Assembly (NCBI GenBank): GCA_002110485.1
Contig: MOWL01000001.1
Location: 1,984,001-2,048,000 of the forward strand
Direction of reading: 5' to 3'
Length of the DNA stretch: 64,000 bases
Source: Emergomyces orientalis
Lineage: Eukaryota; Ascomycota; Eurotiomycetes; Onygenales; Ajellomycetaceae
Shown: positions 48,856-60,643 of the stretch, one piece after another
Numbering within the stretch: the first letter of the stretch is position 1
How the letters are laid out: every line of letters begins with the position of its first letter
Translations under genes and position numbers: made by a program
The notes under the pieces: model-generated
What the model was told of the DNA's origin: nothing
The model's input: the letters and a program-made list of their open reading frames with translations, nothing else
The model's database searches: none

Positions 48856-49850
48856 GTTTGTTGGCTTGGTGTCCCTGTTGGGTGGGCTGGACTTGCTGGA
48901 GGTCCACAGTTGATTTGCTGGGAGCAGGCGAGCAGGAAAATTCCCAGAGAGCAGCCATCTGAGATCCCTACAGCTAGTGTGCCTTCATGGCCAGTCTCGG
49001 TGGAGAGTGAGGGGCAAGAAATCCAGCATCAGTTGGTGAAGTGGTGACTACGCAGCGGGAGCAATACCGGTTGGAGCCCGAGATGACACGGGGTACTTCG
49101 GGTACTGGGGGAGAAACATGTTTCAAACAAGCTTTCCAGGTTGAAAGCTACCATAACACCGTAGTGTAATAAATTAGTGGGCACGACTGAAACTCGCGAC
49201 GTGCTAGCTATACTATTGCTGCTGATATGTTTTTGCTGTCCGCTAAATGTCTCCACATGAACATGAGACGGACACACTGTCCCTTAATGTGGTTGGTTTT
49301 CTTTGGGAATTTGTTTTATCTTGGTTTTTTTTGAATAAACTTCTTATTTCACGCTACCAAAAATTATAGATAATCCGCCGCAAACGTTTAGCGTTTTGTT
49401 ATGGATGGACAACCTGTTGGCGGGGGGTGCGATGTCTGTGCCTTAAACGGTCTTAGCTAGGATTTGGTGTCTACTTTATTAGGCCCCCATGGGCTCTGTC
49501 TAGCGATCAAACTTCCAAACTCCCAAACTCAGAATAATAATGGGGCTGACCCCGCCACAAAGACGTCAAGCCCTCAATCATTATTATGCTGCTCGGGGTG
49601 CCGTATCGTATACCTTTCTTAGCAGTTTACCACTGCATCTTCCAAGCCATGACCAATATAATCCTAGGATTCGCCCATAAGAGAATGTTCATATGCACGT
49701 ATACGGCTGATTTTCTCCTCTCCAATTACATTAGAAGAGAATGCAGTTCAACCTGTAACCCGGAAGTGCCATTTAGCACTTTACTTGCTTGCTTTGGGTT
49801 TCTGGTCGCCCGAGCGCATAAAACCAACAGGATGGCACGAGCACCAAGCA

Positions 49851-49869
49851 GCCCCCCCTCCCCCCTCCC

Positions 49870-49901
<32 letters not shown>
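49851..49901. repeat. Polypyrimidine tract ending in 24 T
   Basis: A C-rich run with isolated T passes directly into 24 uninterrupted T (49878-49901), giving 51 pyrimidines on one strand. Confidence 0.9.
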
Positions 49902-52900
49902 CGTTTTTGTTCAAGATTTTTGGCGCTTAACATCCGTACGAAGAAACTATCTGACAGCTAACCTGCTCCTTTCTCGTGATATAGACACGGCTTTGTAAAT
50001 GATTTGCCCCACCTAGGTTCGCCCTTCCGAGCTTTTGTTCAAAATCCCCTCCAGCAGTGCCGGATCCTTGCCACCCGAATGGGAGCTAGAACAGATTGAA
50101 GCTATAAACTTTTAAAGGGAAACAGGACCAACATTCACTTCTCCCCGAAATATTAGAAATATCATGATTATTAAAAATGCATCGCTGCTTGGGACAGAGG
50201 TTAAAAATGAGACATATCAGTCAATATGTATGACGAGAGATAGTCACTGATTTGGGGTCTCCCAATGAATAAATGGGAAGTGCGTCACGATCGAAGAGTG
50301 ACAGGCTATTTTCAATTAGGAGAAGACAAGCAAAAACATAGAGTGCAAGTAAATTAAATTTCCACTGTCCACAAGCTTGCTTTCAAACATTTACTCGCTT
50401 TGAAAAAAATAGATCTCGGATTTACGACGAAATCAGAAGCTGAATGGCGGAAAAAAGCCAGGGGAGGATTTCGCCCCTTAAACTACCTACATGATCTCGA
50501 GCAATTTGGAGATAGTTAAAAACGGCGATGGTAATGGTTTGCATTTGCCGTATCGTCTGGTCGGGTTCTGTTTTTGCAACCCTCAACCTGAGCTCCTTTT
50601 TTGCCAACCAACCTCGTAGTACTAACCACAAAATCCTCAACAGAAAAAGTATTTATAGTCGAAAATCGAACTTCGTACCCACAGCCAGTTTCACAATACG
50701 GTGTCGTTGTTGGTCCAGGCCCCCAAGTGTGTCATCTCTGATTGAAGTCGTCAGTTGAGGCTCAGCTTCAGAAGCTCAAGCACGAAATGGCGAGAGCATG
50801 ATTAGCGTGAGGCTCAAAGTTCTCGGGTCGGAATACGGAGCAGGAAGCGCCAGCACTGCAAGCTCGATTGTCGATCACATTGGGCTTCCGGAGCGAACGA
50901 ACTAGTGGTTAGTTAGTCCCTGCGGAGTATGATATGGTTGGACCTCAAATCTCCACATATTATTGCAAGGCAGACCTGGTCAACTGCTCTGGTCGCAGAC
51001 AACTGCAAGGCGAAGATATTAAACACTTCTTCCTCGTTGATGAAGATGGAAGTATTTTCTGGCTGAAATGGTGGGCTTTCATGGCCTTGAAATCTGCCCA
51101 GCATCAAAAAAGGTGACACAGCCCATCGCCGGATGGAAAGCCTTCTATTTACCCGCAAATGGGATATGCAACGGCACCGGCAGAGTTGATCTACCATCAT
51201 TACGTGGAAGGAATTGGAAATTTCAAACACCTGGGTAACCACATTTGGATATTTGTGGAGCTGCCTGCAGCGTTCTGCAATTGCGAGGTGCGAGCCTAGT
51301 ACAAATGGTGGCCGTAGTTGTATCGCTTTCGCTCCAGGGTTGTTCCTGACCAGGAACGGCAAAGTCCGCCCCTTGAGAAATCAGGAGCAGATCCACGCTG
51401 CTATTCTCCATCAATGATCCAGTTCCCTTTGATTGAAGGGCTTGGCGACATCGTAGCGTCTTTGCATACGCAGGAAGTCAATTTGCGTTGTCCATTTGCA
51501 AATTTCTTGGAGAATTGGTGTTCGTCGTGGGCCGGTAGGTCAGAGAATCGATAGCCAAACTAAAGACACGAAGCACGAGATTGGGAGCGGCCATAAACAG
51601 AGACGTGCTTGTGCAAAAATTTCGAAGACATGAGAATCGAAATATTTTTTGAAACTGTCGGCCAACAGGTGGAATTCTGGTGGTTGAAAATACAAGTGCT
51701 ATGAGATTGAATAAGGTTTCAAGAAATTTTGGAAACCACTATGTGAGGGTTCGTCTTGGCATCAAACTCTAAATCAGTCTCCCTTTCATTCTACTTGCCA
51801 GCGACTATGGTAATCTAACAGCCATAAAATCGCCAGGTACTCCCTGAGCACCTCGAGTAAGTTATTACACGCAAATTTAAGTGTTAGCAATATGCGTTAT
51901 ACATTTAACACGGGGATTTATGCCGGCACAATATCATACCAATTCGCACACGTGATATGCGAGCTACATATCCAAAGATTCTGAGCAGTCCCTATAATTG
52001 CACCCATAGTTCTTGATATATCGGGGCCGCCTTTGGGAGCGATCGCAAACGGTGCGAGTATTATCCCTTTGTACAGGAAAGCGGGATCAACGGAAGCTCG
52101 AGTGGTAACAGCAATATTCACTTTGGCAGATATCTTTGTTAATCCAATTGCCAGTGGCGAAGATGGTAGATTTTAAGGCCCCACCCTCAAATTGAGAAGA
52201 AGATCAGCGATTGGGTGTAATGATAAAAGTGGTAATTAAATGCGAAATGCTGAATAGATACAGCTTTGTGATGATTTGGCGCTTCACGATATGTTTCTAC
52301 TCTAAATCCAAACCCCTTTCTTATTCTGCACTTTCTTGTCAGTGCTGAATATACTTGATCCGTACTAAGCACACTACAAGGTAGATAGAAACAATTGAAA
52401 ATCCAATGAGAAGATGACTTCCGTCACGTACCATTATCCAAAACTGTGATTATTCCGGTTCAACTGTCGAGGTCTCACAGGTCAATTTTGATGTTACCAC
52501 GAAGGACGTTCATTATCTATCACTTTTCACCAATGTGAACCCCTAAAACAAGCTTTAACTCTTCCGCCATGTAATTGTAAAGTGAGAATAGAATACATGA
52601 AGACGAGAGCTCTGAGGCATTTCTACATAAATTTAAGCCTGGTTTCCAATGATAGTGGTTTTCCCGGATGGGAAACCAAACTGTTTGTCAGATATAGTCT
52701 CACTCCATCAACTACCGTATCATCACGTTTAAATTTGTCGAGTTACAACGACTGGAAGTAACTAGAGGCCAGCCTTGTATCTGTTAAAAACACGTTGTTG
52801 TCAGGATAAGGGAGCGAAGCACAGAATAAAATAGGGTTAGGTTTCCGAATCAAAGAAACTGTCGCCCAAAATCATAATGCTGATGAAATTTTATTTCTTA

Positions 52901-53139
52901 GAGAGATAGAATGAAAAATAAAAGAGCAGTAAATCATGAGAAGAAACAGAGGGGTAGTGGTTGTTGATGGCGCCATTAGTAACAGGTCTCTTAGGCGATT
53001 TAGGCAAAGAGTTGAACTCTATGATATCTGATGCATAAATGCCGGTGAGGACATTTGTAGAAACGTATCAATTCTAGTATGCCGCTTCAGGCGTTGCTTA
53101 TCGTTTGGAGGTGCGCGGATGGCGCGGGTATAACAGAAG

Positions 53140-53164
53140 CCCCCCCCCCCCCCCCCCCCCCCCC
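53140..53164. repeat. Poly-C tract (25 C)
   Basis: Uninterrupted run of 25 C inside the gene desert. The exact length is likely to be unreliable in an assembly. Confidence 0.9.
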
Positions 53165-56100
53165 AATCGTATATTCATTTTCAATATAATCTGAATCCTG
53201 TTAGTTGAATGCCTTAAACCCCAATAAACATATATTCGCAAATAATCTACCCGAGCCGAGCTGCTTGTATCGGTAATTCCTGGTAAGTAGGTAATAAGTA
53301 TAGGGATCCCAAAATGATATGATGATGGGTAAACTGGAAGGTCGGCGAATACACAACTTCCGGTGCTTCTCTAGTCCACTCCTTGAACTTTTAGCAAACG
53401 GAGCCGAAAATGGGCTGACATTTCACCCCAAATACACGACATGGATATACACATTGTTGTCCCGCTTTCTAAAACCTGGGATAAGTTAGTTCTGTTTTCA
53501 ATCGAAACACAAAATAATCGGTTAAGCTGTATGAATATAATATAGCCCCGCCCCATATTAACCGGCTCCCCGTGATTCGATTTGGTCAAATTTAGTCTGC
53601 CGCATTGCATCCATGGATTCGACAAATCTACCACGGCCAACCTGTAAATAACAGATCACAAACGCTGTGGTTTTCAAGGATCTCAGACTAAAACGTTGAT
53701 GATTAAAAGGCAACAGAAAGCACTGAGCTGAGAATGGATATTGTCCTGGTCTTGCTTGGGTCCATTGATAGTCAATCGTTCATTGATACCGTTTGGTGTC
53801 CTTGCCCTCTCCATGGCATGGTTTAGAGGCAAAAGTTGGTCCCACGGGCTATTTCCCGCCATCAAGAAGGAATGACACGAAGGTAGCCCGTACACCAATC
53901 ATGTACTCTATTCCCGCAGGATTCTATTACGCACAGGAGAGAAAGCCACATTCTTCTGCAGTGCAGCTCCAGGTATGTTTTGGGTAGTATCGGATTCTGG
54001 TATGTCCCCACCCCCAGCTGATTGTAAACACCAAGACCGCTCCAGCGGGCAATTGTGAGTGAATGACACGTTGGAAAGTAAATCAGCCACCAATACTGCC
54101 CAATGCTTTTCGTGCATCTCGGGTGGGGTCGCCATGAAAAACGTCAAACTTCCAACGCTGAGTCAGATCTGCAGTGCTAGTGCGTAGAATACTGGTTAAC
54201 TATTTGGCTTGGATCTCCGGGGGAGATTTGCGCACCTAACCGCTTAGCTAAGAGCGACATACTACGTACATGTATGTACGTACAAACACGCAACCTCAGA
54301 CAACGAAGAGTAATTATCGAATCGAACTTCGACTCACTCCAGGTTGGTCGCCCCATTTCCGGGCTGGTGGACAGCCGTAGACGCCCCTGGGTTAAGGCGT
54401 CGCTAATCAGATGGAATTAGGTAGAAACTCGCGTTGTTTCGAATAAACTTTTCTTAGTGAGTGTATAAATCCCAGTCTGTCAAGATATTCCTCAAGGCCC
54501 GGGGATGCGGAACGGCCCTCATACCTAGTTAATGATAGCAGAAAGTGCTAACATTATTCAGGTGAATGGCATGCAAGAGCGCTAACAATCGACCTTACTT
54601 AGGTGAGTCTCCCTGGACGCGTTGACCAATGGACGATAAGTTTTCATGGGGCCCAACCCTGGCCACGGGACAGATCAATCCCTGATGCAGGGGTAATTGG
54701 CCATAGCCCATGGAACACCACTCGAAAACCATGAGCGGAATCTACAAGCAACATTTCGTTTTTCCCTGAAATCAGCGACAAGCGATCATCGCAAAATAGA
54801 CGTATCGCATAAACAAAATGACTACCCGGTATAATCCCTTTAGTTCAATTGCTCTCCAAGCCATCTATCACAATTGTTGATGAACAAACGTTCATGCTCC
54901 TTTTTTGTAGGCTGAGCTCATAAAGTGGAGCTCACTGTGTATGGCCCTTCTAAAGTAGCAGTCATGAAATCCATTTTAATAGCATACAATCGCCTACCCA
55001 CGTTCCTATCGCGTTATCGCTCTAGAGAAATGGATTTCCCTGTCATGGCCTGGTGACTTCGAGGGGTCTATCAGCCCCAAGGATGTGTGCCATGCCATTG
55101 CCTGCCTCATACTCCCGCGATCGGAGTGGACGAGGATCATTGTTTGAAGATGATAACCCGTCCAGCACGTTATCGTCACCAGATCATTGGGAACGCAAGG
55201 TATACTGGTTACCAAGCACTCAGTATGTGGGAAAGAAGGTATCTAACCCAAATTCTTTAATCACTATTCATAGATCGTTGAACCATGGCCTGCTTGTTTC
55301 CGTTAGTTTTGTTCATTGATTGCAGTCCCATTTATCTAAAGTTCGGCACTATTTTGGAAAGGTTCAAATGCAGCAAGGGAAAGAAAAAACTCGCCTATTC
55401 ATGTTGCACTGTTGCCAATACAACAAAAAATGGAGTGTTTTGGGGTTGAAACCAAACCTATACTCCAAGGGTAGAAAGTATCAAATAAACTGCGATCCTA
55501 GTACAGAGTTTCTTCTGTCGGTGCCGCCGCTCGGCGAGTTTGTGCTTGAAAGATTCCTGAGAGCGGTTTGTGCGGCGGGCAACATCTAGGCTTCAGTGAC
55601 CGGGTCTCCGCTGCTCATTGGCCCAAGAGTACTTCTAAATAAGGGTATGAAATTTGGTGGTCATGAAATGACGTGCTGGACTGCGCGTGTTAACCAGGGT
55701 GAATCGTTTTAAAGGTCTGGAAAGACCCTTGGTGATGATACATCCATGGATGTCTGTCAAGAAGAGTAAGCAGAATCCTGGCCCCTTAGGACGAATACGA
55801 GCTGACAGCAGCAACACCGACAATACTCGAGAACTGAAGACATGGAACAAGACTTAGTTCGCTATTCCCCAATATTTTTCAATGATTCTGGGCTAGTTTC
55901 AATGACAATGTAGGCGACGCTGCAAAGAGTGAGAACCTGGCTGTAGTTCCCTGTCAATATAAATTAATATCAAACCGACAAGCGGGTCTGTTAAATATTT
56001 GCAAACGCTAGGCCAATGTTGCAGGTAGGGATGAAGTGAATATCATCATCTACAGAACAGGGAGTGTATGCTGTCAATAACCAGGAGAGCTCTTGAAATG

Positions 56101-57082
56101 CGAGTGCAGATGGGTCGGAGAATATCGATCGAGAAGCAAAGATTACATGCTTGTATATGTCATGCATGCAGTGAAGATGTTTGGAGATATTCCAGGAGAG
56201 GCTGATCGACATGAGTGACGGGTCGGAACAAATATTTAGCCGATAAATTACTAAGGCAGATGATCGGCGTAGCTTAAATTGACCCCAACCTGTCTGTCGC
56301 CTTAGATCTGCGGACCAACTTCACAGCATCTCCTGAGCATCACCAGTCGTAGGAGCCACTACTGCCCACCAGGACCACCATTGCCACCTTAATACTCCTC
56401 AAGTTCCTGTTTTACAGAAATGGCAAGGTATCATCAATATTCCTCTTGGACCGCTCTGGTGGTGGTTCTGTTGGCTGGGTATCTACCCCGCAGCCGTCAA
56501 CCCCTCCCTCCCTGTGTAGAGCCGCTCACAGGGGGTCTTAACGGCCGGGGTTACTCTAGTTTCTTACAATTGGTAACGATATGCCCTATATACTCATAAT
56601 CTAGACCCCAACGGATCAGATACATTTCCTTGCAAGAGCATGTGACGATATATGCTATCCAGTTTTCCACATCCAGTTTTCCAAACTTGCATACAACCGT
56701 GCGGAGACCCAGTCCATTCTGGGAATGCGTACTGGGATATTTTGACAGTATGCGCATGGCTCGGCTCAGTGATGTGCCAATTCAATGTCAATGGAACCTC
56801 TTTGCCTCCTGGGTTGGTGCTAGCGGTTTAATATTTTCCTTACATCTCGTTTCTGAGTCCCGCATTTGGCCTTTTTAACATAGTTTACGAATTATACTCG
56901 TGTTGAGAACCCTTCAGACCCCCGTCTATTACAGATGTTTCTTCATCTGCACGGAAATGCTACAAGATGAGCAGGTTTTGGGCTGCATGCATAGCTCGTA
57001 CTGATGAACTCTATACCATTGTAGTATCGTTGGTGTTGGTCTTTTTGCATGCCAGGCTTCTGGATCTACATATCCAGCGCTT

Positions 57083-57090
57083 TATATAAA
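57083..57090 (+). promoter_or_regulatory. TATA box of the secreted-protein gene
   Basis: A perfect TATATAAA lies 160 bp upstream of the ATG at 57250, followed by a C/T-rich leader. The distance fits a TATA-driven, regulated fungal promoter with a leader of about 100-130 nt. Confidence 0.6.
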
Positions 57091-57249
57091 GCCTCATATA
57101 TCTGCTCTTCATTCAACTTTCTAGTTCTTGGAACTAAGACCCATTTCTTCCCTTTCTAAGCAAACACAACCTGAGAGATTCCCCAAACATTTCAACTTAA
57201 CCCTGGACTCGCATTTTGATATTCTCTACCCGTTTAAAAACTTGCAATT

Positions 57250-58002
57250 ATGATGAAAGCTGTTATTATTCTTAGTTTTGTGGCGCAGGTCTTCGCTGCG
57301 GCTGTTAGCCGCGAGCCCAGTTCCGGTGATGATGCCAGCACCCGACCCTTCCCCCTCCCCCCCCTCCCGCCTCTCCCAGCAGAAGGCCCCGATCCTGGCA
57401 GAGTGTTCATCGTCGGCCTGACTTATGGCGGAACTGGATGCCCCTCAGATTCCGTTAGCCCTATTCTTTCAGATGACAGGACAGTCATGACGCTTATTTT
57501 CGACAAATACGTAGCGGCGATTGGACCTGACTTGCCGATCACCGACAGCCGTAAGAACTGCCAGTTGAACATCAACCTGCAGTACCCCGGTAGTTTCCAA
57601 TATTCGATATTCTCAGCCGACTACCGTGGGTATGCAAAGCTTGATAGTGGTGTTACGGGTGTTCAAAAGAGTACCTACTACTTTTCTGGTCAAACACAAC
57701 AGGTATGATATGTTTGACTGTTAAAGCCCACCACTTGGTGACAGACTCCCCCTAACTTGTCATAGGCTTCCACAGACACTCAGTGGAATGGCCCATTGGA
57801 TACGGACTATCTCGTCCACGACGAAATAGATCGTGTGAATACTATCTGGTCTCCATGTGGTGCCAACAGAGCTCTCAACATCAACTCCCAGATTCGCCTA
57901 CGCTCCAGCGATCGAAACGCTCGCGGCGTGTTGACCACAGACTCCATTGACGCTAGTTTCAAACATATTGTCCGTATCAAATGGAAGAAGTGTAACGAGT
58001 AA
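57250..58002 (+). CDS. Small secreted protein, DUF4360-like
   Basis: Exons 57250..57702 and 57766..58002 (TAA); 229 residues. A signal peptide is clear (MMKAVIILSFVAQVFAAAVS). A Pro-rich spacer (PFPLPPLPPLPAEGP) leads to a beta-rich domain with GGTGCPSDSV, DKYVAAIGPD, KNCQLNINLQYP, FSIFSADYRGYAKL-like strands, then WSPCGANRALNIN and the C-terminal KWKKCN. The four Cys (GC, NC, PC, KC) are in the positions expected for two disulphides in the DUF4360 family of fungal secreted proteins. The function of that family is unknown; some members are expressed during host contact, from general knowledge. The gene stands alone at the edge of a 9-kb gene desert behind a TATA box, a setting often seen for condition-specific secreted proteins. 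Confidence 0.85.
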
Positions 58003-59070
58003 AAGTAGGTTGGAGCTCGCGCCTCCGTTGCTATTCTGGAATGCTGGCACGCCAAGTGGAAATCGTTGTGGGCAAATAGGCGTGTATGAAGCTGTTGATG
58101 CTGCTGGACTGGGAAAATGCTGGAGGAAATGTATGGAAACTCTCATGTCGATTGATGGATCCTGTATTTTTCTGGATGAAAAGACAAACCAAGTTGGAAT
58201 GGAAATGGATGGATTGTTTGGTCACATGCATATCAACTAGTACTACCCCATAATCTCCAAGGCGACAATGCGATATATCCTTTTTTTTGTGGATAATGGT
58301 CTTTTCCCCTTTCATACCTAGTGCCGGTGAGATCTGTAGAGTACATTTGGCACGAAACAAGTCGGCTCTTCGAGTTTAAATACTAACCACGCTTAGACCA
58401 GCAGCGTTGATCATACATAGTTAAAAGGAATGTAGGATAACCCTCTAAATTATTTTAAAAGGGGGAAAATAAAATGTTCTATGTCAGAATTTCATTCGTT
58501 TCTAACTACGGATCGGTAAAGGATCTACCCTTTCCTCCAGTCTGACTACCTGGGGGAACGCCACATCTCGGAAAGAGGTAGATTCCCAAGAGGCATGTCT
58601 AGAACAGGTTAAGTAGAGCGTTTCGGAATGAAGATGATAAAGCCAGCGGTGATACCACTAGATTCACGTGCTACTACGTAAGTCACTGCACTACATATCT
58701 GTACTCAGCATGACATAGAAAACGACACCCACAAACTACGCCGCAAAGAACTGAAAAATCGAACGAAGTATAATAGAACCAACACCTGGAGCGCACAAAT
58801 GAGTAATAAAGAATCTTGTGAATTTCCTCTCCTTTGTTTTTGCTATATGCATTACCGAATCGATAGAAAGTCGTAGCAAACCAGTACATAGCTGGTACTG
58901 GTGCGGCTGCTGAGATTAAAACTTTTCCTTTTCCCTTGCCGTGATGGGTGGGTGGTTTGGTAACGGTGCTAGGCCAAAGGAGGGTAGAAGCCAAGGGGAA
59001 AAAACAGTCCAACACCGACACCATCGCCCACCCGCATATCTGTAGCCATCGCCACTGCCCATCACCCCAT
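58003..59070. other. Convergent intergenic region (secreted protein / eL15)
   Basis: 1.07 kb with the two 3' UTRs. The minus-strand frame at 58683-59183 is an out-of-frame shadow of the last eL15 exon plus its 3' flank. Confidence 0.55.
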
Positions 59071-60068
59071 CTAACGGTATCTCCAGTAGCTCTGGGTATT
59101 GAGGCGTTTCCAGGTCTTCCGTCTGCCGGCGGTGGTCTTGGTGTAGCTGTGGCCCCGTCCGAGACCCCGGGATTTCTTCCCACTGGAGGTCAAGCCACGA
59201 GATTCGCGGTGCTACAGGGGAGAATGTAATGTTAGTATTAAAATTTCTCGATATGATTCTTTCCAATCCCCGTATAATTTGTTGGAAATTTTGGCGTACC
59301 TTATGCACTGGCTTGACGATCCAATTGATGCGAGGATCGCGGCGGATGGCCTTGTGCTGTGGATCGACAAGTATGACCTCAAAGTACTTGTAGGTAGAAT
59401 CCTGGTTGACCCAGTAGGAGTTGAGGACGCGCAAGTTGGCGCAACGTCTGCCAACACGCTCTTCGGCAGTACATTTCAGCGAACGCTGGTATTTGAGCTG
59501 ATTGATACCATGGTTGGTGGGTTTGCCTATTTGGTTTCAAGCAACAAGTTTTCGTGTTAGATGTGTTGTATTTTCCAAATTGCGCAACCTTCGTGATTGG
59601 ACTCCCAAAAAAGCAAATCAACCACATACCGTAAGTGGCACCCTTGGGGGCTGGCCGCTTGCGTCCTCCACGTCGGACACGGACACGGTAAATAACGTAG
59701 CCCTGCTTGGCCTTGTAGCCGAGACGACGGGCCTTATCGGGGCGCGAGGGGCGGGAAGCGCGGTGGATAACGTTGAGTTGACGGAGCTATATTGATGCAC
59801 TCTCAGCAAAGTTCAACGAGTGTATAGCAAGACACAAGAATTTTATTTTTTGTGCCACAGTTATGAATAATCTCTCGCCGGAAGGGGTGGGGATTCCATT
59901 CTAGAATCCAATTGATTTTTTTCTTCTTCTTCTTCCTTGTTCCTAGCGAGGATTTCATCTTGGGCATTCGAGGGGTCTCACCTCCCAGCATCGGACGCGC
60001 AAGAGGAAGCGGATCACATCGGACTGCTTCTTCTTTTGAAGCTCCTCCACGTATTTAAGAGCACCCAT
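59071..60068 (-). CDS. RPL15: 60S ribosomal protein L15 (eL15)
   Basis: Complement of exons 59982..60068, 59630..59786, 59300..59526 and 59071..59211 (TAG); 203 residues, the usual eukaryotic length. The sequence starts MGALKYVEELQKKKQSDV and contains RVRVRRGGRKRPAPKGATYG, KPTNHGINQLKYQRSL and LRVLNSYWVNQDSTYKYFEV, and ends TQSYWRYR. eL15 is a core protein of the large subunit near the 28S rRNA. Codons are strongly C-ending, as expected for a very highly expressed gene. The ATG follows directly on an AG acceptor (GTGCAG/ATG), and a GTGCGT donor 108 bp upstream marks a 5' UTR intron. Confidence 0.96.
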
Positions 60069-60176
60069 CTGCACGGTACAATTGTAAGCCTTTCGGACGA
60101 TAAATGGGGGGATCAGACGTTGGATAGTAGCAGCGTCTCAGCATTGAAGATAATATAGAAATTAGGGATCACGCAC
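60069..60176 (-). other. Probable 5' UTR intron of RPL15
   Basis: On the minus strand a GTGCGT donor (at 60176) and a GTGCAG acceptor ending at 60069 enclose 108 bp, leaving the start codon as the first bases of the next exon. Introns at or near the start codon are frequent in fungal ribosomal protein genes. Confidence 0.6.
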
Positions 60177-60643
60177 CTTGTTGTCGTGGAATAGTTGCTG
60201 ATGGTTGTCGTGGTTCGTTGTCAGTTCTTCAACGCAGCAACCGAAGTCGTGATAATCTTCCTCAGTCCAAGCAAATGTGTGTGAGGCGCTAGCAGAATTA
60301 AGCGAGCCAAAAAGAGCAATCAGTCTTGGCATAAATGCATTTTAGTCATCGAGCACGTGCGTCTCCTTGGCTTGGGCTGGAATGAAAAAACATCATTCTT
60401 GGCACGAAGAGTGTATTCTGATGCTGAATATAAATTGCATCGAGGTTAACAATAATTATTAACAATGTCCCAGGCAATTCAGCTTTCTGACCGTGAAATC
60501 AGGTAATGGGGGGGGGAAATTGCTTCCGTACGGCTCATAACCCCGTGCCTCACAAACATATAATAATACGGAGTACAGACCTCACTAAACATTCTTACCA
60601 CCTTAACAAACATTTCCCCATAGCATGCTATCATCTCCTTTCC
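60177..60643. other. RPL15 promoter and 3' flank of the next minus-strand gene
   Basis: 467 bp that must contain the RPL15 transcription start and promoter. No confirmed regulatory motif could be named. Confidence 0.5.

Larger units (their letters stand above)
48286..57249. other. About 9 kb gene desert
   Basis: No coding region could be supported over almost 9 kb. The first 600 bp include trinucleotide arrays and a 4 x 15-bp tandem repeat in the HUL4 upstream area. Further in are a pyrimidine tract (49851-49901) and a 25-C tract (53140-53164). A 149-codon minus frame (50913-51362) and 80-90-codon plus frames at 55053-55589 show no recognisable motif. Old, decayed repeats are possible but I cannot identify any. 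Confidence 0.5.

Noticed and set aside
48625..49047. 140-codon plus-strand ORF with poly-Val/Ile/Ser
   Set aside because: It is a translation of trinucleotide and 15-bp repeats, with no complexity outside them.
50913..51362. 149-codon minus ORF in the gene desert
   Set aside because: It is the best candidate in that region but has no recognisable motif, no splice partner and ordinary length for chance.
55053..55589. Two adjacent plus ORFs (88 and 89 codons) suggesting a two-exon gene
   Set aside because: Joining them with the visible GT/AG sites puts a stop soon after the junction, and neither half has a known motif.
59787..59981. Possible C/D snoRNA in RPL15 intron 1 (AGATGA-like box and a late CTGA)
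   Set aside because: The C box has a mismatch, the boxes are too far apart and the terminal stem is weak.
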